Shown here: positions 28,450 to 36,675 of the stretch, piece after piece
Layout of the letters: each line of letters begins with the position of its first letter
Position numbering within the stretch: position 1 is the first letter of the stretch
NCBI RefSeq assembly: GCF_005473905.2
Contig: NZ_CP061336.1
Location: 1,542,501-1,606,500, forward strand
DNA from: Ruminiclostridium herbifermentans
GTDB lineage: Bacteria; Bacillota; Clostridia; Acetivibrionales; DSM-1351
DNA length: 64,000 nt
Direction: 5' to 3'
Made by a program: the position numbers and the translations under genes
Notes under the pieces: model-generated
The model's input: only the letters and a program-made list of their open reading frames with translations
Told to the model about the DNA's origin: nothing
Databases searched by the model: none

Positions 28450-29673
28450 ATGCCTTTAGATGAAAGTATTTCGGTTTATAGTGAAATTGGTAAGTTAAAA
28501 TCGGTTTTGCTTCATTGTCCTGGTGCTGAAGTAGAAAATATTGTCCCCAATCATGTAAGAAGGCCAACATTTGATGAAATTTTATTTTTGGATCAGGCTA
28601 GAAGAGAGCATAATCAGTTTGCTGACATTCTTCAAAGTGAAGGAGTAGAAGTATTATATCTTACTGGTTTAATGGCTGAAATTTTAAACGACCCAACAGT
28701 TAAAGAAGAATTTTTAAATGATTTTTTGATTGAGGGAAACATAGTTAGCCAAAGCCTTCAAGAAGCTATAAAGGAGATCTTTAGCACTTACTCTCCAGAA
28801 GAACTGGTATTAAAATGCATTGCAGGAATCAGGAAAGAAGATTTAAATCACATTATACCCAAATCTCTTGGAGAAATGGTAAAGAACCCATATCCCTTCT
28901 TTCTTGATCCTATACCAGATTTATATTTTCAAAGAGATCCCTTTGCATCAATAGGTAAGGGTATTTCAATAAATGTTATGTCAAATGAGACTAGGAACAG
29001 AGAAACAATTTTTGCAAAGTATATTTTTAACTATCATCCTAGGTTTAAAAATATAGCTAAATGGTATGACAGAGACAAAATACATCCCATAGAGGGAGGA
29101 GATATTTTAGTTCTATCAAATAAAGTTGTAGTTATTGGAATTAGTGAGAGGACAAGTCCAATGGCTGTGGAGATAGTTGCTCAAAATCTTTTAAATTCAG
29201 AAGCAGGTTTTGATTCTGTCCTTGTATTTGATATTCCAAAAACTAGGGCTTACATGCACTTAGACACTGTAGTTACAATGACTGATTATGACAAGTTTAT
29301 CATATATCCAGGTATTGAGGAATCATTGAATGTTTATTGTATTACCAAGGGAAAAAATAATGAACTTAACATAAAATATGAGAATATGAATTTAACGAGT
29401 ATATTGAAGAAATACCTTAATTTATATTCGGTAAATCTAATTAAATGTGGGGATGGTGATTCCGTCGCTGCTAGCAGAGAACAACGGAGTTGCGGCTGTA
29501 ATGTTCTTGCAGTTTCACCTGGAAAGGTCATTTGCTACGATAGAAATAAAATAACAAATAATGCTTTACGCAAAAATAACATAGAGGTTATGGAAATTGA
29601 ATCATATGAACTGTCTAGAGGACGTGGAGGTCCAAGATGTATGAGTATGCCGATTATTAGAGAAAAAATCTGA
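28450..29673 (+). CDS. arcA: Arginine deiminase
   Basis: 407 aa. It hydrolyses L-arginine to citrulline and ammonia (guanidino-modifying fold). It contains FDEILFLDQARREHNQFADIL, FQRDPFASIG (RDPF motif), EGGDILVLS, MHLDTVVTMTDYD (catalytic His) and the C-terminal GRGGPRCMSMPI with catalytic Cys397. ATG 28450 is 5 nt after GGTGGAGG; an upstream in-frame TTG is not needed. The usual partners arcB, arcC and arcD are absent nearby, so it may serve acid or nitrogen balance or feed a pathway encoded elsewhere. A hairpin (29705-29727) follows the stop. Confidence 0.95.
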   Translation: MPLDESISVYSEIGKLKSVLLHCPGAEVENIVPNHVRRPTFDEILFLDQARREHNQFADILQSEGVEVLYLTGLMAEILNDPTVKEEFLNDFLIEGNIVSQSLQEAIKEIFSTYSPEELVLKCIAGIRKEDLNHIIPKSLGEMVKNPYPFFLDPIPDLYFQRDPFASIGKGISINVMSNETRNRETIFAKYIFNYHPRFKNIAKWYDRDKIHPIEGGDILVLSNKVVVIGISERTSPMAVEIVAQNLLNSEAGFDSVLVFDIPKTRAYMHLDTVVTMTDYDKFIIYPGIEESLNVYCITKGKNNELNIKYENMNLTSILKKYLNLYSVNLIKCGDGDSVAASREQRSCGCNVLAVSPGKVICYDRNKITNNALRKNNIEVMEIESYELSRGRGGPRCMSMPIIREKI

Positions 29674-29704
29674 GAATTTTATATTTGATTTATACTTTAT
29701 GAAT

Positions 29705-29727
29705 AACCCCATGCAGGTCATGGGGTT
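29705..29727. terminator. Hairpin at the end of arcA
   Basis: AACCCCATG (29705-29713) pairs perfectly with CATGGGGTT (29719-29727). It is followed by AAAAATTTG rather than a pure T-run, so termination on the + strand may be weak. It could also end the minus-strand remnant that finishes here. Confidence 0.55.
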
Positions 29728-30009
29728 AAAAATTTGCTATTAAAACATCACCATATATTTTGTCAGATTCTATGCTTCCTATAATAAAATCACCATTAGC
29801 TGTACCAACACTTAACGCTTTAGATTCTACTTCAAATAAATTCACACAGTTAGAATTTTGTATTAGATAGCTTGCAATACTCACAGCATCTCTATTGCTT
29901 CCATACTCTTTCAATATTGAATAAATCCATTTACATCAATCAATTTTTCATAACCTAATTCTTTGATTACCAATCCATAATCAAACAGTAATTCAAATGG
30001 AGATGACAT
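29726..30009 (-). pseudogene. Frameshifted remnant of a small unknown gene
   Basis: On the minus strand two frames join into one plausible ~95-residue protein. [20 protein letters not shown] continues to VNGFIQY and a stop, and a -1 shift just before that stop gives LKEYGSNRDAVSIASYLIQNS and on to DVLIANF. The first ATG lacks a ribosome binding site and lies inside the RTX-type remnant on the other strand. I do not recognise the family. A small immunity-like or accessory protein is possible but unsupported. Confidence 0.4.
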
Positions 30010-30343
30010 TCTTCTAGGAGGAGAAGGAAACGACATCATATATGGAGAGAATGGAAATGATGTAATAGTTGGAGGAGCAGGAAATGACACATTGGAAGGA
30101 GGCTATGGAAACGACACATATATATTCAATCTAGGAGACGGTCAGGACAAAATATGTGAGTATGACACAGCTAGTGGCAATAAAGACACCAGTACATTGT
30201 CTAATACGCAGGTTGAACAGCTTATACAGGCGATGGCGGGCTTTACTCAAGATAATGGTATGTCATGGAGTCAAGCTATTCAAGACAAGCCACAGGATGT
30301 TCAGGATATTTTATCACAGTTTTGGGTGCGTCAATCAGAATAA
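29981..30343 (+). pseudogene. C-terminal remnant of an RTX (calcium-binding repeat) protein
   Basis: An open frame of 120 residues with no start codon or ribosome binding site at its upstream end. It begins with nonapeptide repeats of the RTX type, as in [30 protein letters not shown] and TLEGGYGND, which bind calcium in secreted proteins. It then continues through NLGDGQDKI to a helical C-terminus ([15 protein letters not shown]...QDILSQFWV). The upstream part of the protein is missing, so it is a truncated remnant. The junction with a minus-strand remnant at about 29980-30009 suggests an inversion or deletion end point. Confidence 0.75.
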
Positions 30344-30548
30344 AAGGAGTTCTAAAAGATAATATGCATTAGTCTGCTGATTTTGAATTATACTACTTCA
30401 TTGATATATCAAGGTTTATCATGGATATACAGAACCTAAAATGAGTAATAGTTTTTTAAAGAAAGTTTGAACTTAATATTCATTGCGCAAAACTTTATTA
30501 TACATATAATTATTAGATACTGAATCTAATATTAATTTTTACCAAAAA

Positions 30549-30584
30549 CAATACATAGATTAATTTCTATGTATTGTTTTTTGT
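30549..30584 (+). terminator. Terminator downstream of the RTX remnant
   Basis: ACAATACATAGA (30549-30560) pairs with TCTATGTATTGT (30566-30577), followed by TTTTTTG. It probably ended the original RTX gene. Confidence 0.75.
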
Positions 30585-30796
30585 GTAACGAAAGGGGTTC
30601 ACTCCATTCTACGTTTGGACATGATTATAAATTTTATTAATAATTATAAAAATAGTTAATATTATCCATAATGATGACGATATAATCATTAGCGTGTAAT
30701 TATATGTTATTTATTTAAAATTAAAACACTAGTCTTAATTTTAGATTGAGATTTTTAAAGAAATAAAAAAATTTTTAAATGAAGGGTGGATGTTTT

Positions 30797-31699
30797 ATGA
30801 AAACAGTAGTAAAGAAGATACGTGTATTAATGTTAGCTTTAGCATTTATATTAAGTTTAGTTCCTCAAACGCAGGTAACTGCAGCTACGAATATTACTGA
30901 CAATTATACACAAGCTACAGCCTATAATTTTGGCTCTTGGAGTTACATTAATTCATCAGGAACAGCGATTATGGCAAATGATGCTGATGAATCTTGGTTT
31001 AAATTTACTGTTGGTGCAAAAGAGCACATTTACCTCAGAGTATCATCTGACAGAGCATATGTAGGCATGAGTGTTCAAATTAAAAATGGAATTGGTGTAA
31101 ATGTAGGAAGCAGTAGAAGTAATCCTATTAATATAATAGATACAACTGGAGTAACTCCTGCTTTATATATAGACGTTGATAATGATTCATCATCAACACA
31201 AACATTCTATGTTGTAGTTAGTAGGGGAAATAGTTATCAATCGGCTATGTATTTTAGTATTTCAGCATATGACAGAATAAGAACAGGTTCTGGTACTTTT
31301 AGTTTTTCAGGTACAGCATCTAATAATGGTAATTCACCATATAATGCTAATGGTGTAGATTCTACCATACTTACTTTAGATTTATCCAATAGTTCCACAA
31401 TTCCGAATAATGCAATTGTTACTAATGTAAGTACATCAGGAACACAGTCACCAAGCCAAGGAAATGTACATCATAAAATAAGACCTAATAGCACAACGAC
31501 ATGGTATACTTCAACCGTTTCGAGTGCAACAAGTGGATCTTATTCCATTTCAATAAATAATAATTTTGCAGCAAAGCAAATATGGTCTTTTAGATATAAT
31601 GCATTGGCAAGTGCTAAGTCCACAATGAAAAATGTAAAAATAACATTAAAATGGCAATATGATTTGCATGATACAGGTTACCAGATATTCACAAATTAA
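30797..31699 (+). CDS. Secreted protein of unknown function
   Basis: 300 aa from ATG 30797 after AAGGGTGG. The signal peptide KTVVKKIRVLMLALAFILSLVPQ ends near TQVTAA. The mature protein is Ser/Thr/Asn-rich and beta-type. The first half (ATAYNFGSWSYINSSGTAIMANDADESWFKFTVG...FYVVVSRG) resembles the bacterial pre-peptidase C-terminal (PPC) jelly-roll found in secreted proteins. The second half (STILTLDLSNSSTIPNNAIVTNVSTSG...) is a second beta-sandwich. No catalytic motif is visible. The next gene begins 20 nt later, so the two are probably co-transcribed. Confidence 0.75.
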   Translation: MKTVVKKIRVLMLALAFILSLVPQTQVTAATNITDNYTQATAYNFGSWSYINSSGTAIMANDADESWFKFTVGAKEHIYLRVSSDRAYVGMSVQIKNGIGVNVGSSRSNPINIIDTTGVTPALYIDVDNDSSSTQTFYVVVSRGNSYQSAMYFSISAYDRIRTGSGTFSFSGTASNNGNSPYNANGVDSTILTLDLSNSSTIPNNAIVTNVSTSGTQSPSQGNVHHKIRPNSTTTWYTSTVSSATSGSYSISINNNFAAKQIWSFRYNALASAKSTMKNVKITLKWQYDLHDTGYQIFTN

Positions 31700-31719
31700 G
31701 TAACTGAGGTGATTGATAG

Positions 31720-32709
31720 ATGGGAATAAATACTACATACACTAATTATTATAATATAAAAGGCATATATACAACAGAAACACCACAAACTCCAGCATGG
31801 AAAAAGAAGTATGAAGTTACTACTGATGAAATTAAAAGTAAAAATTATAGTCAAAATAGTGATGTATATAAGGCTTATTGCAAACTGGAAGAGATTTATT
31901 ATTCGGCTTCAGTGTCTAACCGTTCAAAATATAAGAGTGTTGATGAACTAAGCAATGCATTAGGTCAAAAATATCTTTTCAGTTCTACATACAAAGATTA
32001 TTCTTATTCGCAAAGACGAGCTATGTATGAAAATGAATTGGAAATGACTTTGTATGGGTGTTTATCTGGAGGCGGAAATTTAAATGATCCGCATTTATCA
32101 GGTGCAGTTAGCGAACCCTCAGAATCAGATATGAAAAGCTATAACCGTCAGATGGTAAATTTACAGTTTCAAAACATTCTTTCTAAATTTGGCATAAGCC
32201 TTGCTCCATCTGACAATTTATATTTAACAATCGACCCATTTGAGTATCAGTTAAAGGTGTTAGGGATAGAAGACGAAGAACTTATACGACAGTTAGAAGA
32301 GGCTCTTAATAATGGTGATAATTCTAGACAGTTATTTTTTCATATTTTACATAATTGTTCAACCAATATATCTGATAATGTGAGAACAAAGTATCGTGCA
32401 TTAAAAGATTTTCAGAATGTAACGGGATTAGATTTGAGGAATTTTATACAAGTTGACAATAAATTTATTAATAAGGAAGGTATTAATGCTTTAGACATAT
32501 ATAAGGAATCTCTTAAAACAACTAAAGCGGTACCAAACGAATTTAAAGGTAGTGCCTACTTATATTTTAATAGTTTGTTACAGAAGTTATCAAAGGTAAA
32601 CTTTTCAGAAATTCCGGATTTAAATTTGAGCATTGGATATAAGAATGGTGTACTTTATGATATTTCTAATGAAAATGTACAAATAGAAACTTTTAATGTT
32701 TCGGTATAA
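31720..32709 (+). CDS. Protein of unknown function paired with the secreted protein
   Basis: 329 aa from ATG 31720 after GAGGTGAT. It has no signal peptide or membrane segment. The N-terminus MGINTTYTNYYNIKG is polar and Tyr/Asn-rich. The middle is helical, with acidic stretches such as IEDEELIRQLEEALNNGDN. The layout is reminiscent of DUF4885-like Firmicutes proteins, but I am not sure. Co-transcription with the secreted protein upstream suggests a shared role, for example in surface biology. Confidence 0.65.
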   Translation: MGINTTYTNYYNIKGIYTTETPQTPAWKKKYEVTTDEIKSKNYSQNSDVYKAYCKLEEIYYSASVSNRSKYKSVDELSNALGQKYLFSSTYKDYSYSQRRAMYENELEMTLYGCLSGGGNLNDPHLSGAVSEPSESDMKSYNRQMVNLQFQNILSKFGISLAPSDNLYLTIDPFEYQLKVLGIEDEELIRQLEEALNNGDNSRQLFFHILHNCSTNISDNVRTKYRALKDFQNVTGLDLRNFIQVDNKFINKEGINALDIYKESLKTTKAVPNEFKGSAYLYFNSLLQKLSKVNFSEIPDLNLSIGYKNGVLYDISNENVQIETFNVSV

Positions 32710-32836
32710 GTTATTTTATTTAGTATAAGTATGGACAAAACATAAAAGATAAAATAAAAGATAAGATGCAAGCGTAGCAGCTATAAAAATGGTAATGTGA
32801 TAGCAGCTGAAACTATAGTATAATGAGATATTAGTG

Positions 32837-32932
32837 AAAAGCAGGGTAAATTGATGTATCTGTACCCAACCAAAAAGTTAGACTATAATCTAACTTGGAG
32901 ATTAGTACATTAATTTAGCCCTGCTTTTTTGG
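32837..32932 (+). repeat. Long imperfect inverted repeat ending in a T-run (terminator or solo element)
   Basis: Arms at 32841-32858 and 32906-32924 (GCAGGG...AATGTA-like) match in 18 of 19 positions as an inverted repeat. The interior contains CCAAAAAGTTAGA and its partner TCTAACTTGG around a 6-nt loop. The interior end sequences resemble the TGTAC...AAAAAGTT ends of some IS3-family elements. The right arm is followed by TTTTTT, so it can terminate the two genes upstream. It could be a terminator, a tiny non-autonomous element, or both. Confidence 0.55.
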
Positions 32933-33479
32933 TTCATCTCTTTTGCAAAATTAATATCTTTTTTGTTAAAATATCTTCTTTGTTATAATATATACTTTGT
33001 TAAGAAATCTCCTGTGTTAATATATCTTCCTTAGATGAAATATTCTTTAAGTTGGTTAAAAATGCAGCTTTATTTCTAATTGCTATAAAAATAGACTTTA
33101 GCCTAAATTCTGAATTTTTATGATTGTATCGGTTTTTCAGTTGATTTGTAATTAATTAAATAAAATACATAGTAGTAAAATTATAGACATTCATGTATAA
33201 TTATTCATATACAAAAAAGAGCAAAGCAGTGAAGTAATGGGGAACCGGCCTCATGCCGTTACTTAATTTGAGTTTTTGCCCTTATGAAAGGCATGGATAT
33301 GATTATTGCAGAATGAATTTTACATAAATGTGGATAACTTTTATAGATACAAATTTTTGAATGACATTATTCGGGTTTGAGGACAAAATGTAAAGTTATA
33401 TATCTTGAATGTAATATTATCAACGGTTACACCATTATTAATTAGCAAAAAATAATTAATGTAAAGGAGTGTAAAAATT
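32933..33479. other. Intergenic region with a structured leader before the symporter gene
   Basis: 547 nt. The segment 32950-33060 is built of degenerate ~19-nt repeats like ATATCTTCTTTGTTA. At 33206-33297 lies a set of hairpins, listed separately. A ribosome binding site AAAGGAGTG at about 33463 precedes the TTG start. Confidence 0.5.
33206..33297 (+). promoter_or_regulatory. Candidate structured leader RNA upstream of the symporter gene
   Basis: AAGTAA...CGGC-CTCAT-GCCG-TTACTT forms a hairpin with an 8-nt purine-rich bulge (TGGGGAAC). It is enclosed by GCAAA/TTTGC-type pairing and followed by TGCCCTT-ATG-AAAGGCA. Such density of structure in AT-rich DNA stands out. It lies about 180 nt before the TTG start of a Na+-coupled transporter, so a cis-regulatory RNA is plausible. 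I could not match it to a riboswitch class with confidence. Confidence 0.4.
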
Positions 33480-35006
33480 TTGGAAGTAATAATTCATGCT
33501 GTAGTTCTATTTATTTACTTAATGTGTATGCTTGGAGTGGGTATTTATTTTTACAAAAAAAATAAGAGTCAAACTGATTATTTTTTGGGGGGAAGAAATT
33601 TAAATGTTTGGGTAACTTCTATGAGTGCCCAAGCTTCTGACATGAGTGGTTGGCTGCTTATGGGTTTGCCTGGAACAGCTTTTCTGCTTACAAAGAATTA
33701 TGGAATGGCAGAGGCTTTTTGGACTGCTTTGGGGTTAGCTGTAGGAACGTATCTAAATTGGCTTATATTAGCTAAGAGATTGAGAAAATATTCTGAGTAT
33801 AGTAATAATTCTATAACTATACCTACATATTTGGAAAATCGCTTTAAGGATAAAACACATATAATAAAAATGATTTCTGCAGTTTTTATAGTTGTATTCT
33901 TTTTAATATATACAGCAGCTCAATTTTCTGCAGGAGCTAAACTTTTTAATACTGTTTTTGGATTGGATTACATATGGGCGCTTCTGATAGGTGCGTTTGT
34001 AATAGTATCATATACATTCATGGGTGGATTTTTGGCAGTGTGCTGGACTGATTTAATTCAAGGTATACTGATGTTTTTTGCTATTATTGCATTACCAATT
34101 ATTGCTGTTATTAAAATGGGTGGAAGTGATGCGACTTTTGAGTTGGCGGCTTCAATTGCTAAAGTTCCAGAAGGATTTGGATTGGCTGAATGGACAGGAT
34201 TTGAAGGTTTTGGACTTTTAGGTATATTATCCATTGCTGCATGGGGACTAGGCTATTTTGGTCAGCCACACATTCTAACTAGATTTATGGGTATTAAACA
34301 CTCAAAAGATATTAAACCTGCTAGAAGGATTGCCATTGTATGGGTAGTTTGTTCTCTTGGTGCAGCAGTATTATTGGGTGTAATTGGCAGAGCATATATT
34401 TCTACTGTTGTTTCACCTCAAGAAGCAGCTGGATTGGATGCTGAAAAAATATTTATATATATGGTTCAGCATTTATTAAAGGGTCCGGGGCTTGCTATTA
34501 TTGCTGGATTACTCTTAACAGCAGTTTTAGCTGCAATAATGAGTACCGCAGATTCCCAGCTTCTAGTAACATCATCAGCTATATCTGAGGATATTTGCAA
34601 GAATATTTTTAAGAATATAAGTGAAAAACAAATGACTTGGATAAGCAGATTTAGTGTTTTAGTTGTTGCTATTATAGCATTTGTTATTGCCAGTGATCCT
34701 GACAGTTCAGTTTTTGACTTGGTTGCATATGCATGGGCTGGATTTGGAGCTGCTTTTGGACCAGCAATATTAATGTCACTGTATTGGAAGAGGATGAATT
34801 GGCAAGGAGCTATTGCCGGAATTTTATCTGGAGGAATAGCAGTAATAGTATGGAGAACATTTATTAAATCATACATTAATCTATATGAGTTATTACCTGC
34901 ATTTATAATATCTGCGGTAGTGATTTTTGTAGTGAGTTTATTAACCAGAGAACCTTCAGCTGAAATTAAAAAGGAATTTGATGAATATATGAAAGTAGAT
35001 ATATAA
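33480..35006 (+). CDS. putP: Sodium:proline-type symporter (SSS family)
   Basis: 508 aa with about 13 membrane helices. It follows the PutP pattern: YFLGGRNLNVWVTSMSAQASDMSGWLLMGLPG at about 35-66, then SYTFMGGFLAVCWTDLIQG and GYFGQPHILTRFMGI, with the Na+-site helix AAIMSTADSQLLVTSSAISEDI near 350-370. It is expected to import proline or a similar solute with Na+. TTG 33480 follows AAAGGAGTG by about 11 nt, and no ATG lies nearby. It is a single-gene unit ending at a hairpin. The substrate cannot be fixed from sequence. Confidence 0.9.
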   Translation: MEVIIHAVVLFIYLMCMLGVGIYFYKKNKSQTDYFLGGRNLNVWVTSMSAQASDMSGWLLMGLPGTAFLLTKNYGMAEAFWTALGLAVGTYLNWLILAKRLRKYSEYSNNSITIPTYLENRFKDKTHIIKMISAVFIVVFFLIYTAAQFSAGAKLFNTVFGLDYIWALLIGAFVIVSYTFMGGFLAVCWTDLIQGILMFFAIIALPIIAVIKMGGSDATFELAASIAKVPEGFGLAEWTGFEGFGLLGILSIAAWGLGYFGQPHILTRFMGIKHSKDIKPARRIAIVWVVCSLGAAVLLGVIGRAYISTVVSPQEAAGLDAEKIFIYMVQHLLKGPGLAIIAGLLLTAVLAAIMSTADSQLLVTSSAISEDICKNIFKNISEKQMTWISRFSVLVVAIIAFVIASDPDSSVFDLVAYAWAGFGAAFGPAILMSLYWKRMNWQGAIAGILSGGIAVIVWRTFIKSYINLYELLPAFIISAVVIFVVSLLTREPSAEIKKEFDEYMKVDI

Positions 35007-35032
35007 ATTTATAGCTAATCTAGTATAAAAAT

Positions 35033-35076
35033 AAATCCAGAAATACCGTATTACAGGTGTTTCTGGATTTGTTTTA
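35033..35076. terminator. Terminator between the symporter and the convergent YhgE-like gene
   Basis: AAATCCAGAAA (35033-35043) pairs with TTTCTGGATTT (35060-35070), followed by GTTTT. Upstream A residues allow function on the minus strand as well. Confidence 0.75.
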
Positions 35077-35095
35077 CTTAGAAAAGACCTGAGAA

Positions 35096-36675
35096 TTAGC
35101 TTTTATAAAGTCCAAACAGTGCTAATAGCTTTTGCCAAAAGTTCAACTTTACAGGTTTGACTTCTACTGACTTAGAAGGCTCTGTTATAGATATTGATTC
35201 TGTTTTCAGAACAAACTGTACTGCTGAAACATTGGTATTTTTATCTGACACAAAGGATACTACCTTATCGCCATTACCAGAAATACCGCTGATTAATTCG
35301 TCAACCCTTTTATCTATTTCTGAGCCTATGCCTGAAGTGCTTACTTTAAGCTTTTGTGTTCCAGCTTTATATGAAGTAAGACCATCTCGTATTTTTTAAT
35401 GGCTTTATTTAGTTCTGCAACAGATGTATAAAGTTCATTTGCCGAGGTTGCTATTAGGGAAGCGGAACCTTTAAATTCAGAGGTACCCTTTGCTAAATCT
35501 GATGCACCAGCACTTAACTGTGCAACACCGTCTAAATAACCCTTTAAGCCCTGTGTAAACTGTACCGTGCCGTCAAGCTGCTTTTTAACAGCTTCAAGAT
35601 TGGGAATGGAGGATAATACAGCGCTGTAATTTTCTGGTGTAAGTGTAGGAAGACCTAGCTTCATTCCGCTAAGCTGCTCATTTACTGAGTCAAAGGTTGC
35701 CTTTTGTATTACCAGAGCACCATTAAGTAATAAATCATTTTGTTTTGTTATTTCATTCAAACCATTTTTTAGTGCTGCTGTACCTGTATTCAGCTTATCT
35801 GCTCCGCTTGAAAGTTGCCCGAGTCCGCCTGTAAAGGCTTTCATTCCATCGGTGTATTTTTGCATTCCGCTAGATAATTGATTTAGCCCGTCCAGCAATT
35901 CGGCAGCACCGCTGTCAAGACCTTTAATTGCAGCAGTAAGTTCTGAAATCTGTCCAGTAAACTCTGAACTGTCAAATGTCATATCTAGATTCATTTTTAT
36001 TCCGTTAATTGAAATAGCATCCATTTCAAAATCCTTAACATCTGCTGTTACTTTAATATCAATATCATTACCTGGTAAAACTGTATAAGTAAGCTGCTTT
36101 TTACCCGCTGCTTCAGCAAAGGTGGCATTATCTGCTTGAATATTGGAGCATAACTTGTTATCAAGCAAAAGGGCAATTTGAAGCGCATAGTTATTAAAGA
36201 AGGTACTATTTATTTTATTATTTGGTTTTACTGACATTGAAATTGTTAACTTACCGCTCTTTCCAGCAAGTGAAGCGCCGGAAATTTCATTCCCATCTAA
36301 AAAATATTTTAGTGCTATATTCCAAGGCAACTCTTTATTTTCTAGAGTTCCCTGATAGTAGAATTTTTTAGCTGTGGTATTTACAGTTATTTGACTTCCA
36401 TTTTGATTTATTTTTTCAGAGGTAGTCAAATTGCGAATGTCAGAATAATTGCCATAATCAGTTATAGCGCCGCCATTAAATATATTAACAACATAGAGGT
36501 CTTTAATGTTTCCATCTAAGCCAAGGATACCATAGACTACTTCTTCTTTTAGTGATGGAGTATCTATTGCTGATGCTGGCATAACTGACATAAAGAGTAA
36601 TGAAAATGCTAACATAAGGGATAATATTTTTTTAAATATTGTTTTTTCTACTAATTTATTTTTCAAGTTAATCAC
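35096..36675 (-). CDS. YhgE-like heptad-repeat protein, frameshifted near the 3' end
   Basis: The uninterrupted frame from ATG 36675 ends at TAA 35341 (444 aa). The -1 frame carries an obvious continuation (RDGLTSYKAGTQKLKVSTSG ... SFVSDKNTNVSAVQFVLKTESI ... FWQKLLALFGLYKS) ending at 35096. The switch point is a six-T run on the + strand (35392-35397; A6 in the message). A one-base deletion there, a sequencing error, or -1 slippage would each explain it. The protein has a signal peptide, a beta-rich domain and Gly/Leu heptad repeats (ELLDGLNQLSSGMQKYTDGMKAF-like, about 240-440), as in YhgE/Pip proteins. Its start overlaps the MMPL stop by 4 nt (ATGA), so it is a translationally coupled partner. 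Confidence 0.82.

Noticed and set aside
33206-33297. c-di-GMP-I, c-di-AMP or fluoride riboswitch
   Set aside because: I compared the visible motifs with what I recall of these classes. The GNRA-type loop, GCAAAGCC block and other conserved cores are not in place, so I list it as an unassigned structure only.
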